From NCBI RefSeq assembly GCF_018614615.1, contig NZ_JAGGOK010000051.1:44064-108063 (forward strand): a stretch of DNA of 64,000 nt. Reading direction: 5' to 3'. Every line of letters starts with the position of its first letter. Positions within the stretch are counted from its first letter, which is position 1. This DNA is from Streptomyces sp. ISL-100. Lineage in GTDB: Bacteria > Actinomycetota > Actinomycetes > Streptomycetales > Streptomycetaceae. A program made the translations under genes and the position numbers. The notes beneath the pieces are model-generated. The model was given only the letters and a program-made list of their open reading frames with translations. It was not told the DNA's origin and ran no database searches. This document shows positions 50,243 to 58,584 of this stretch, piece after piece.

Positions 50243-51505
50243 TCAGACCGAACGGAAGGCCAGGACCACGTTGTGGCCGCCGAAGCCGAACGAGTTGTTG
50301 ATCGCGGCGATGGTGCCCTCGGGCAGTGCCCTCGGCTCGCCCCGCACGATGTCCGCGTCGACATCGGCGTCCAGGTCGTCGATGTTGATGGTCGGCGGAG
50401 CCGTCCGGTGGTGCAGTGCCAGCACCGTCGCGACGGTCTCGATGCCGCCGGCGCCGCCCAGCAGGTGGCCGGTCATCGACTTCGTCGCGGAGACCGCCAC
50501 GTGGTCGAGGTCGTCACCGAGGACCTTGCGCAGCGCCTTGATCTCGGCGATGTCGCCCTGCGGGGTGGAGGTGGCGTGCGCGTTGAGGTGCACGATCTCG
50601 GCCAGCTTGAGACCCGTGTCGTCGAGCAGGTTCTGCATGGCGACGGCGATGCCGCGGCCGGTCGGCTCGGGCTGCGCGATGTGGTGCGCGTCGGCCGACA
50701 GACCCTGGCCCACGACCTCGCAGTACACCCGCGCACCGCGCGCGGCGGCGTGCTCGGCGGACTCCAGGATGACGACACCCGCGCCTTCGCCGAGGACGAA
50801 GCCGTCGCGGCCCGTGTCGTACGGACGCGAGGCCTTCTCGGGCTCGTCGTTGCTCTTGGACATCGCCATCATGTTGGCGAAGGCCGCGATCGGCAGCGGG
50901 TGGATCGCCGCCTCCGTGCCGCCGGCGACGACCACGTCGGCGCGGCCGGTACGGATCATCTCGACGGCGTAACCGATGGCCTCGGCGCCCGACGCGCACG
51001 CGGAGACCGGAGTGTGCACGCCCGCCTGGGCGTTGACCTCGAGGCCGACGTTGGCGGAGGGGCCGTTCGGCATGAGCATGGGCACGGTGTGCGGGGAGAC
51101 GCGGCGTACGCCCTTCTCCTTCAGCACGTCGTACTGGTCGAGCAGAGTGGTGACGCCGCCGATGCCGGAGGCGATGACCGCACCGAGACGGTTGGGCTGG
51201 ATCTTCTCGTCCTCGCCCGCCTTGTCGGTGTAACCCGCGTCGGCCCACGCCTCACGGGCCGCGATCAGCGCGAATTGCGCCGAGCGGTCCAGCTTGCGGG
51301 CCAGCGGACGGGGCAGTACGTCGCCCGGGTCGACGGCCGCGAGGGCCGCGATACGGACAGGGAGTTCGGCGAAGCGCTCGCCCTCAAGGGGCTTGACGCC
51401 GGAACGTCCGGCCAGCAGGCCTTCCCAGGTCGATGCGGCGTCGCCACCCAGCGGTGTTGTTGCGCCGATACCGGTGACGACCACGGTGCGATTGGTCGGG
51501 CTCAC
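50243..51505 (-). CDS. fabF: 3-oxoacyl-ACP synthase II
   Basis: A 420-residue thiolase-fold condensing enzyme that elongates acyl-ACP with malonyl-ACP in the cytoplasm. Start VVVTGIGATTPLGGDA; nucleophile Cys in PVSACASGAEAIGYA (about 167); catalytic His residues in HLNAHATSTPQGD and SMTGHLLGGAGG; C-terminal NNSFGFGGHNVVLAF. GTG start. Last gene of the fabD-fabH-acpP-fabF operon, 78 bp behind acpP. Confidence 0.96.
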   Translation of the reverse strand: MSPTNRTVVVTGIGATTPLGGDAASTWEGLLAGRSGVKPLEGERFAELPVRIAALAAVDPGDVLPRPLARKLDRSAQFALIAAREAWADAGYTDKAGEDEKIQPNRLGAVIASGIGGVTTLLDQYDVLKEKGVRRVSPHTVPMLMPNGPSANVGLEVNAQAGVHTPVSACASGAEAIGYAVEMIRTGRADVVVAGGTEAAIHPLPIAAFANMMAMSKSNDEPEKASRPYDTGRDGFVLGEGAGVVILESAEHAAARGARVYCEVVGQGLSADAHHIAQPEPTGRGIAVAMQNLLDDTGLKLAEIVHLNAHATSTPQGDIAEIKALRKVLGDDLDHVAVSATKSMTGHLLGGAGGIETVATVLALHHRTAPPTINIDDLDADVDADIVRGEPRALPEGTIAAINNSFGFGGHNVVLAFRSV

Positions 51506-51583
51506 AGGAATTCTTTCTCCACGTGTAGAGGGTGCTGAATTTTCACGGCGCCACCGCTGGGCGGCGACACAGGATCGGCCGGA

Positions 51584-51832
51584 TCAGGCCTGGTGCTTGA
51601 GGATGTAGTCGGCAGCGTCGCCGACCGTCTTGAGGTTCTTGACGTCCTCGTCGGGGATCTTGACGTCGAAGCGCTCTTCGGCGGCGACGACGACCTCGAC
51701 CATGGACAGCGAGTCGACGTCCAGGTCGTCGGTGAAGGACTTGTCCAGCTGGACGTCCTCGGTGGGGATGCCGGCGATCTCGTTGACGATGTCGGCGAGA
51801 CCGGTGACGATCTCTTCCTGAGTGGCGGCCAT
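51584..51832 (-). CDS. acpP: acyl carrier protein of fatty-acid synthesis
   Basis: An 82-residue acidic helical protein that carries growing acyl chains on a phosphopantetheine arm. The attachment Ser lies in DDLDVDSLSMVEVV (about residue 41). Helix 2/3 EERFDVKIPDEDVKNLKTVG is typical. It sits between fabH and fabF, as in all Streptomyces fab clusters. AGGAGCG precedes the ATG at 51832; the frame is open further upstream but non-homologous. Confidence 0.96.
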   Translation of the reverse strand: MAATQEEIVTGLADIVNEIAGIPTEDVQLDKSFTDDLDVDSLSMVEVVVAAEERFDVKIPDEDVKNLKTVGDAADYILKHQA

Positions 51833-51902
51833 TGTGGCGCTCCTTCGGTGTTGAGCAGAGGGAATTGGGTAAAGCGGCAGGCCCGGAACTGTCCGGACGT
51901 GC

Positions 51903-52907
51903 CTAGGGGAGGGTAACGACCGTCGCGGCGTAGACGAGACCCGCCCCGAAGCCGATGACCAGCGCGGTGTCGCCGCTCTTCGCCTGCCCGGTCGCCAGGA
52001 GCCGCTCCATCGCGAGCGGAATCGAGGCGGCCGAGGTGTTACCGGTGGTTTCGATGTCACGGGCGACCGTGACATGTTCCGGCAGCTTGAGAGTCTTCAC
52101 CATCGAGTCGATGATCCGCATGTTCGCCTGATGCGGAATGAAGACGTCCAGATCATCCGCCGTGATCCCGGCCGCGTCGAGTGCCTGCTGGGCGACCTTC
52201 GCCATCTCGAAGACGGCCCAGCGGAAGACCGCCTGGCCCTCCTGCGTGATGGCCGGGAACTTCGCGACCTCACCGGCGTTGCGGTAGTCGGACCACGGAA
52301 CGGTCTGCTTGATCGTCTCGGACTTGTCGCCCTCGGAACCCCACACGGTCGGGCCGATGGCCGGTTCCTGCGCGGGGCCGACGACGACCGCGCCCGCCCC
52401 GTCGCCGAACAGGAAGGCCGTCGCGCGGTCCTCCAGGTCGGTCAGGTCCGAGAGCCGCTCGACGCCGATGACGAGGACGTACGTCGAACTGCCTTCGACG
52501 ACCATGCCCTTGGCGAGGGTCAGGGCGTATCCGAAACCGGCACAGCCGGCCGAAATGTCGAAGGCGGCGGGCTTGTTCGCGCCGATCTTGTCCGCGATCT
52601 CGGTCGCGACGGCGGGGGTCTGCTTGAAGTGCGAGACGGTGGAGACGATGACGCCGTCGACCTGGTCGGCGGTGATCCCCGCATCGGCCAGCGCCTTGCC
52701 GGCGGCCTCGACCGACATCGCGGCCACGGTCTCCTCGTCGGACGCCCAGTGACGGGTCACGATGCCGGAGCGGGAGCGGATCCACTCGTCGGACGAGTCG
52801 ATCGTCTCGAGGATCACCTCGTTGGGCACGACACGGGTCGGACGGTAGCCGCCGACACCCATGATGCGCGCGTACGGGGCGCCCTTGCTGGGCTTGATCT
52901 TCGACAT
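51903..52907 (-). CDS. fabH: 3-oxoacyl-ACP synthase III
   Basis: A 334-residue initiating ketosynthase that joins acyl-CoA primers (branched in Streptomyces) to malonyl-ACP. Catalytic Cys in FDISAGCAGFGYAL, His in VFIPHQANMRIID and Asn in IETTGNTSAASIPLA; the end GFGAGLVYAATVV is typical. 14 bp separate it from fabD. The start MSKIKPSKGAPYARI with GAGAG upstream is sound. Confidence 0.96.
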   Translation of the reverse strand: MSKIKPSKGAPYARIMGVGGYRPTRVVPNEVILETIDSSDEWIRSRSGIVTRHWASDEETVAAMSVEAAGKALADAGITADQVDGVIVSTVSHFKQTPAVATEIADKIGANKPAAFDISAGCAGFGYALTLAKGMVVEGSSTYVLVIGVERLSDLTDLEDRATAFLFGDGAGAVVVGPAQEPAIGPTVWGSEGDKSETIKQTVPWSDYRNAGEVAKFPAITQEGQAVFRWAVFEMAKVAQQALDAAGITADDLDVFIPHQANMRIIDSMVKTLKLPEHVTVARDIETTGNTSAASIPLAMERLLATGQAKSGDTALVIGFGAGLVYAATVVTLP

Positions 52908-52921
52908 GCTCTCTCGGGCTC

Positions 52922-53842
52922 CTATCGCGCCGCGTGCTCAGCGATGAGCGCGCGGGCCGCGTCGAGGTCGTCGGGGGTCTTGAGCGCGAGGGTCTGCACA
53001 CCGGGCAGCGCGCGCTTGGCGATGCCGGTCAGCGTGCCGCCGGGGCAGACCTCGATGAGAGCGGTGATGCCCAGCTCCTTGAAGGTCTCCATGCACAGGT
53101 CCCAGCGGACCGGGTTGGAGACCTGGCTGACCAGGCGCGAGACGACCTCGGGACCGGTGGAGACGGTCCGTCCGTCGGCGTTCGACACGTACGTGATGGC
53201 CGGATCGGAGACGACCAGATCCTGCGCCGCCTTGCCCAGCTCGGTGACCGCCGGAGACATGTGGTGCGTGTGGAACGCGCCGGCGACCTTGAGCGCCATC
53301 ACGCGGCGTACGCCCTCGGGCTTGTCCGCTTCGAGCGCGGCGAGCTGCTCCGCCGTGCCCGCGGCCACGACCTGGCCCGCGCCGTTGACGTTCGCCGGGG
53401 TCAGGCCCAGCTTCTCCAGATGCGGGACGACGACGTCGATGTCACCGCCGAGCAGCGCCGACATGCCGGTCTCGGTGACGGCGGCGGCCTTGGCCATGCC
53501 GAGCCCACGGGTACGTACGAAACCGAGCGCGGCCTCTTCGGTGAGCACACCGGCGTACGCGGCGGCCGTGATCTCACCGACGCTGTGACCGGCGACCGCG
53601 GAGACGTCCGTACGGGCGTCCAGAGCGGCGGCGGACAGCAGACCGGCCGCCACCAGCAGGGGCTGGGCGACCGCCGTGTCGCGGATCGTGTCCGCGTCGG
53701 CCTGCGTGCCGTAGTGGACAAGGTCGAGCCCGATGGCGTCGGACCAGGCGGCGAGCCGGTCGGCGGCGCCGGGGATGTCGAGCCAGGGAGTCAGGAAGCC
53801 GGGCGTCTGGGCGCCTTGGCCGGGAGCGACGAGTACGAGCAC
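52922..53842 (-). CDS. fabD: malonyl-CoA:ACP transacylase
   Basis: A 306-residue enzyme loading malonyl groups on AcpP. LVAPGQGAQTPGFLTPWLD at the start, nucleophile Ser in VAGHSVGEITAAAY, Arg in VRTRGLGM, His in VAGAFHTHHMSP, and VECPGG-like EVCPGGTLTG. GTG 53842 is used to match the usual MLVLVAPGQG start; GTG 53848 is also possible. First gene of the operon, downstream of the activator gene and a candidate binding site. Confidence 0.95.
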   Translation of the reverse strand: MLVLVAPGQGAQTPGFLTPWLDIPGAADRLAAWSDAIGLDLVHYGTQADADTIRDTAVAQPLLVAAGLLSAAALDARTDVSAVAGHSVGEITAAAYAGVLTEEAALGFVRTRGLGMAKAAAVTETGMSALLGGDIDVVVPHLEKLGLTPANVNGAGQVVAAGTAEQLAALEADKPEGVRRVMALKVAGAFHTHHMSPAVTELGKAAQDLVVSDPAITYVSNADGRTVSTGPEVVSRLVSQVSNPVRWDLCMETFKELGITALIEVCPGGTLTGIAKRALPGVQTLALKTPDDLDAARALIAEHAAR

Positions 53843-53909
53843 CCTCACACTCTCTCTTGTGGACGGTGCTGCGGGCCCGTGGGGACAGGGACCAAGAACC
53901 GTCGGGGGA

Positions 53910-53928
53910 TTTGTTGGTGTTCGACAAA
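53910..53928. promoter_or_regulatory. inverted repeat upstream of fabD
   Basis: TTTGT and ACAAA flank a 9-bp spacer in an AT-rich patch between the activator stop (53932) and fabD. The position fits a promoter or FasR-binding site for the fab operon. Only position and symmetry support it. Confidence 0.4.
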
Positions 53929-53931
53929 AGT

Positions 53932-55137
53932 CTAGGACTGCGGCTCCGCGTCGGCCAGACGCCCCAGGATGAGTGCGATCCGCAGAGTGAAGGCGGATCG
54001 AACATCGGAGGGTGACCAGCCGGTGACGTCCGTCACACGTCGGAGCCGGTATCGCACGGTGTTGGGGTGCACAAAGAGCATCCGCGCCGCGCCTTCGAGG
54101 CTGCTCGCCTGCTCCAGATACACACTCAGTGTCTCCAGCAGCGCCGAGCCCGCTTCTTCCAGCGGTCTGTAGATCTCCTCCACCAACTGGTCCCGCGCGG
54201 CAGGATCCGAGGCGATCGCCCGCTCCGGCAGCAGATCGTCCGCGAGGACCGGCCGGGGGGCGTCCTGCCAGGCCTGGCACGCCTTGAGCCCGGCGGCGGC
54301 GGCCTGTGCGGACCGGGTGGCGGCGAGGAGATCGGGGACGATGGGTCCCGCGACGACGGGCCCGGCGGCGTACGGGCCGATCAGCGCCTTCGCGACCTGC
54401 AACGGGTTGTCGCTGCCGCCCGCGATGACGACCAGCCGGTTGCCGAGCACCCCGGTCAGGACCTGGAGCTTGGCGTGCCGGGCGGCGCGCCGGATCGCCT
54501 CGACGGTCAGCTCGGAGTCCCCGTCGGGGGCGGTGCCGAGGACGACACACACATGCTCGGGGGAGCTCCAGCCGAGCGCGGCGGCGCGGGACACCGCACC
54601 CTCGTCCGCCTCGCCCGAGAGCACCGCGTTGACGACGAGCGATTCGAGCCGGGCGTCCCAGGCGCCGCGGGCCTCGGCGGCCTGGGCGTACACCTGCGCG
54701 GTCGCGAAGGCGATCTCGCGGGCGTACACGAGCAGGGCCTCGCGCAGGATCGACTCGTCGCCGGGCGCCGCGACCTCCTCGATCGCCGTCTCCATGACCT
54801 CGATCGTCGTACGCACCATCTCGACGGTCTGGCGCAGGGTGATCGCCCGGGTCAGCTCGCGGGGCGCGGTGCCGAAGACGTCGGTGGAGATGGCCTGCGG
54901 GGTCTCGGGATGCCGGAACCATTCGGTGAACGCGGCGATGCCGGCCTGGGCGACCAGGCCGATCCACGACCGGTTCTCCGGTGGCATGGCCCGGTACCAC
55001 GGCAGCGTCTCGTCCATGCGGGCGATCGCGTTCGCGGCGAGGCGGCCGGAAGACTTCTCCAGCCGGCGCAGGGTCGCGGAGTGCGGGTGGGCTGCTTTCG
55101 CGGCGGGCGGCTGCTGGTCAGGATCGGGTTGGGGCAC
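53932..55137 (-). CDS. fasR: PucR-type activator of the fab operon (FasR)
   Basis: A 401-residue regulator. The central GGDEF-like/PucR region (VCVVLGTAPDGDSELTVEAI, RLVVIAGGSDNP) is followed by a C-terminal helix-turn-helix of the PucR/CdaR type (LEQASSLEGAARMLFVHPNT, then VRYRLRRVTDVTGWS). In S. coelicolor the gene at this position activates fabDHacpPfabF. The local order here is identical. GTG 55137 (VPQPDPDQ) is used. Confidence 0.9.
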   Translation of the reverse strand: MPQPDPDQQPPAAKAAHPHSATLRRLEKSSGRLAANAIARMDETLPWYRAMPPENRSWIGLVAQAGIAAFTEWFRHPETPQAISTDVFGTAPRELTRAITLRQTVEMVRTTIEVMETAIEEVAAPGDESILREALLVYAREIAFATAQVYAQAAEARGAWDARLESLVVNAVLSGEADEGAVSRAAALGWSSPEHVCVVLGTAPDGDSELTVEAIRRAARHAKLQVLTGVLGNRLVVIAGGSDNPLQVAKALIGPYAAGPVVAGPIVPDLLAATRSAQAAAAGLKACQAWQDAPRPVLADDLLPERAIASDPAARDQLVEEIYRPLEEAGSALLETLSVYLEQASSLEGAARMLFVHPNTVRYRLRRVTDVTGWSPSDVRSAFTLRIALILGRLADAEPQS

Positions 55138-55232
55138 GGGACAAGACTGCCTTATCGGAACGGGTGCGCGGGGGCCCGGGGGGGCGCCCGGCCGCTGACC
55201 AAGCCTTTTCCCTCCACGGAGCGGGCACCTTT

Positions 55233-55255
55233 CAGCCCGTCCGGCGTTCGAGGAC
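55233..55255. repeat. dispersed intergenic repeat copy
   Basis: CAGCCCGTCCGGCGTTCGAG with following GACC matches the right arm of the 34378-34440 repeat except one base (TTTG versus TTCG). No left arm lies nearby, so it is a half copy in the gap between fasR and the pirin gene. Confidence 0.65.
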
Positions 55256-55305
55256 CGGGGTCTTGGGGCGGAGCCACAGGTGGGGCCCGGGCTACCGTGG
55301 GGTGC

Positions 55306-55965
55306 GTGATTTCTGTACGGCGCTCCGCGGACCGCTTTCGCGGGGGCGACGCCTCCGCCGGTATCGAGTCCCTGCACGCCTTCTCCTTCGGGCACTTCTA
55401 CGACCCGGACCACCTCCGCTTCGGCGCCGTGATCGCCTGCAACGAGGAGCGCCTCGCCCCCGGCGCCGGTTTCGACGAGCACCCGCACAGTCACACCGAG
55501 ATCGTGACGTGGGTCGTGGAGGGCGAGCTCACCCACCACGACTCCGCGGGCCACACCACGGTCGTACGCCCAGGAGACGTGCAGCGGCTCAGCTCCGGCG
55601 CCGGCGTCCGTCATGTCGAGCGCAACGACGGCGACGTACCGCTGGTCTTCGTGCAGATGTGGCTGGCGCCGCAGGACCCCGGAGGGGAACCGTCGTACGA
55701 GGTCGTGCGCGGTATCGCCGACGCCACCCCCTACGCCCTGCCGGCGGCCGGCGCGCTGCTGCACGTCCGGCGTCCCGCGGCCGGCGAGCGGACGGCGGTC
55801 CCGGACGCGCCGCTGGTGTACGTCCATGTGGTGCGGGGCAGCCTCGGCCTCGGCGAGCACGCGCTGGGGCCCGGCGACGCTGCCCGGATCACCGGGGCGG
55901 ACGGCCTTGAGCTGGTGGCGGCCGCCGCCCCCGCCGAGGTGCTGCTGTGGGAAATGAGCGGCTGA
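55306..55965 (+). CDS. pirin-family protein
   Basis: A 219-residue bicupin. Metal-binding N-terminal cupin: FDEHPHSHTEIVTWVVEGEL, then HDSAGHTTVVRPGDVQRLSSG and AGVRHVERN, with the His/His/Glu or His ligands of pirins. Related proteins act as quercetinases or redox cofactors; the exact role is unknown. GTG 55306 follows TACCGT with a 7-base gap and no ribosome site, suggesting a leaderless mRNA. Ends 5 bp from the convergent L,D-transpeptidase. Confidence 0.9.
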   Translation: MISVRRSADRFRGGDASAGIESLHAFSFGHFYDPDHLRFGAVIACNEERLAPGAGFDEHPHSHTEIVTWVVEGELTHHDSAGHTTVVRPGDVQRLSSGAGVRHVERNDGDVPLVFVQMWLAPQDPGGEPSYEVVRGIADATPYALPAAGALLHVRRPAAGERTAVPDAPLVYVHVVRGSLGLGEHALGPGDAARITGADGLELVAAAAPAEVLLWEMSG

Positions 55966-55969
55966 CGCC

Positions 55970-57166
55970 TCAGCCGGCCGACGCGCTCCTGGCCCGCCAC
56001 TCGTCCCAGGACAGATTCCACGCCCCGTAGCCATTACCCGCCGCGACGGTCCCCTTGGTGTCCGCGCCCTTGATCTCGAACGGGTCGCCCACGCGTACCT
56101 GCCCGTAGAAGTACGCCGCGTCGGAGTCGCTCATCCCGATGCAGCCCGAGCTCTTGTTGGCCCGGCCGAAGTGGGCGGAGTTCCAGGGGGCGGCGTGTGC
56201 GTACATCCCTGACCAGGTGAGCCGCATCGAGTGGTCGACCATCTTGTCGTAGGCGTCGCGCAGTCCCACGGTCTCCGAGTTCATGTTGATGGTGCCCTCC
56301 TTCGCCATCAGCACGGCGGTGCCCCGCCAGGACCGCTTGTCGCCGCCGGGGGTGCCGCCGGAGACCGGGATGTCCCGTATCTTCTTCCCGTCCCGCTCCA
56401 GCGTGAGGTGCTTGCGGTCGAGGTCGACGCGTACGACCTGGCGGGCGCCGACGCTGAACCCGGTGAGGTAGTCGCGGACGAACCAGCCGCCGGCCTGTCC
56501 CGAGTCAGTGCCGTTGAGCTGCGCGTCGAGGGTGACCTTCGTACCTGGCTTCCAGTACTCCTTGGGGCGCCAGTCGGCCCTGTCCTTGCCGGAGTAGTCC
56601 TGGACCCAGCCCCACGAACCCTCGGTGTCGTTCGAGGTGCTCACCTTGAGCTGCTTCTCGACGTCGGCCTTGTTGGCGACCGGGTTGTCGAAGACGACAG
56701 ACAGCGGCTGGCCGACGCCGACGGTGGTGTTCTTGCCGGGCGCCAGCGTCAGCTTGTTGACCTTGCCCGCGGCGGCGGTGGTGAACGACGTCCTGCTCGT
56801 GGCCTTCCCGCCGCTCCTGGTACGGGCCTTGGCCTCCACCTTGTACGTCGTGCCGGGCACCGCTTTGCGGTCCGAAGTCCAGGACGCCTTGTCGGCCGCC
56901 GCCGCGCCGGTGAGCCGTTTGCCCTCGGAGTCGACGACCGTCACGGAGGCCAGCGTGCCGCCCTTCGCGGTGACCACGACCGGTTTCCCGGCGGCCACGC
57001 CCTTGCCTTCCGGGGTCACGGTGACGGTGACCGGGCGGTCCGGCGCGCCGCCGGGCTTCCCGTCGGACGGGGGCGCGACGCTTCCCGTACCGGCCGAACA
57101 GGCGCAGAGCGCGGCGCTCAGTACGCCGGCCACGGCAGCGGAACGCGACGCACGTACATGACTCAC
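55970..57166 (-). CDS. L,D-transpeptidase lipoprotein
   Basis: A 398-residue exported enzyme that forms 3-3 peptidoglycan crosslinks or attaches proteins. Short signal with Cys-rich lipobox-like LSAALCAC, two Ig-like domains (Big_10 type, about 50-260) and the YkuD domain: RQVVRVDLDRKHLTLERDG, His in AHAAPWNSAHFGRANKS, catalytic Cys in SSGCIGMSDSDA. Resembles mycobacterial LdtMt2-type proteins. GTG 57166 follows TGGAGG. Convergent with pirin and divergent from the FemAB-like gene, in an envelope-gene cluster. Confidence 0.92.
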   Translation of the reverse strand: MSHVRASRSAAVAGVLSAALCACSAGTGSVAPPSDGKPGGAPDRPVTVTVTPEGKGVAAGKPVVVTAKGGTLASVTVVDSEGKRLTGAAAADKASWTSDRKAVPGTTYKVEAKARTRSGGKATSRTSFTTAAAGKVNKLTLAPGKNTTVGVGQPLSVVFDNPVANKADVEKQLKVSTSNDTEGSWGWVQDYSGKDRADWRPKEYWKPGTKVTLDAQLNGTDSGQAGGWFVRDYLTGFSVGARQVVRVDLDRKHLTLERDGKKIRDIPVSGGTPGGDKRSWRGTAVLMAKEGTINMNSETVGLRDAYDKMVDHSMRLTWSGMYAHAAPWNSAHFGRANKSSGCIGMSDSDAAYFYGQVRVGDPFEIKGADTKGTVAAGNGYGAWNLSWDEWRARSASAG

Positions 57167-57363
57167 GGAAGCCTCCAGAAAAGGGTGGGATGCCCGGACT
57201 CTAGGCCGCGAAAAGCGCCGGAAACCGGCTCGGCGGCCATGTGACGGCGGCTGCAGAGAAACGGTCGTCGTCCGGTCACATTCGCCGCGCGGCGCGGTCA
57301 TGGACGGCTGTGAATCTCCTGTCCGCCCCACCAACGAGGGGGCGGAAAACGGAGGCTCACGCT

Positions 57364-58584
57364 GTGTCAGCAGCTCTGCTCGTGACGGCGGCCGGCGGCG
57401 ACCTGGAAACGCGGCTGGGGACCGTCACCGCCGAGACCTACCGCGCGTTTCTCGCGGCCCGCGCGGCCCGCGCGGACCGGCTCCCGGGCCCCAGCTTTCT
57501 CCAGTGCCCGTCCTGGGGCGACGTGAAGGAGGGATGGCAGTCCCGGCTGATCGGCTGGGGGCCCGCCGGGGAGGGCTCCGGTGTCCCCGGCGCGCAGGGG
57601 CTGACCGGGGTCGCCCTGGTCCTGCTCCGCCCCTTCCCCGGCACCCGCAAGTACTTCGCCTACCTGCCCGAAGGACCGTACGCGGACTGGTCCGACCCGG
57701 ACCTGGACGGCTGGCTCACGCCACTGCTGAGCCACCTGCGGGCGGCCGGTGTCTTCGCCGTACGCATCGGTCCCTCGCCCGCCTTCCGTCGCTGGAACGC
57801 CGGCCGGCTCAAGTCGCTCACCAGTAGCGGCCGACGTGTCCCGGACGTCCTCGCCTGCGAGGTGGACCCCCTCGGCACCGCGGTGTCCGAGCGGCTGCGG
57901 GCACGCGGCTGGCGCCGCTGCGGAGGCGACAGCACCGGCAGCGACGGCGACGGGGACGCGCAACCGCGCCTGGTCTTCCAGGTCCCGCTCGCCGGGCGCA
58001 CAACCGACGACCTCTGGAACGGGCTCAACCAGGAGTGGCGCCGCAATGTGCGCCGGGCGCAGAAAGCCGGTGTCGAGGTGTCCGTCGGCGCCGCCGCCGA
58101 CCTCCCCGAGTTCTACCGGCTGCTGCGGGTCACCGAGGAGCGTGACGGATTCAGGCTCGGCCGCTCACTGGCGTACTACCAGCGGCAGTACGAGGCCCTC
58201 AACGCCGAGGAACCGGGCCGGATGAAGCTCTACCTCGCCCGCCACGAGGGCGAGATCCTCGCCGCCCACACCATGATCACGGTGGGCCGCCGCGTCTGGT
58301 ACCAGACCGGCGCCTCCGCCGACCACCGGCGCGAGGTCCGCCCCTCCAACGCCCTGCAGTGGCACATGATGCGGGACGCCCACGCACTCGGAGCCGACGT
58401 CTACGACATGCGCGGGGTACCCTCCACCCTCGATCCCGACGACCGCGGATTCGGGCTCCTGCGCTGGAAGCTCGGCACCGGGGGACAGGTCGTCGAAACG
58501 CTGGGGGAGTGGGAAATACCAATGGCCGGGACCACCAATCACACGCTGTACCGCGCGTTCCAGGCATACCTGGCCCGCCGATGA
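57364..58584 (+). CDS. FemAB/FemX-like peptidoglycan bridge transferase
   Basis: A 406-residue double-GNAT protein of the lipid II:glycine glycyltransferase group, which adds the first residue of the peptide bridge (Gly in Streptomyces) using charged tRNA. FLQCPSWGDVKEGWQSRLIG near the start, FAYLPEGPYADW, LNQEWRRNVRRAQKAGVEV (conserved W-R-RN-R-A-K-GV motif) and VYDMRGVPSTLDPDDRGFGL. GTG 57364. Its stop overlaps the murJ start (ATGA), linking bridge formation and lipid II export. Confidence 0.9.
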   Translation: MSAALLVTAAGGDLETRLGTVTAETYRAFLAARAARADRLPGPSFLQCPSWGDVKEGWQSRLIGWGPAGEGSGVPGAQGLTGVALVLLRPFPGTRKYFAYLPEGPYADWSDPDLDGWLTPLLSHLRAAGVFAVRIGPSPAFRRWNAGRLKSLTSSGRRVPDVLACEVDPLGTAVSERLRARGWRRCGGDSTGSDGDGDAQPRLVFQVPLAGRTTDDLWNGLNQEWRRNVRRAQKAGVEVSVGAAADLPEFYRLLRVTEERDGFRLGRSLAYYQRQYEALNAEEPGRMKLYLARHEGEILAAHTMITVGRRVWYQTGASADHRREVRPSNALQWHMMRDAHALGADVYDMRGVPSTLDPDDRGFGLLRWKLGTGGQVVETLGEWEIPMAGTTNHTLYRAFQAYLARR

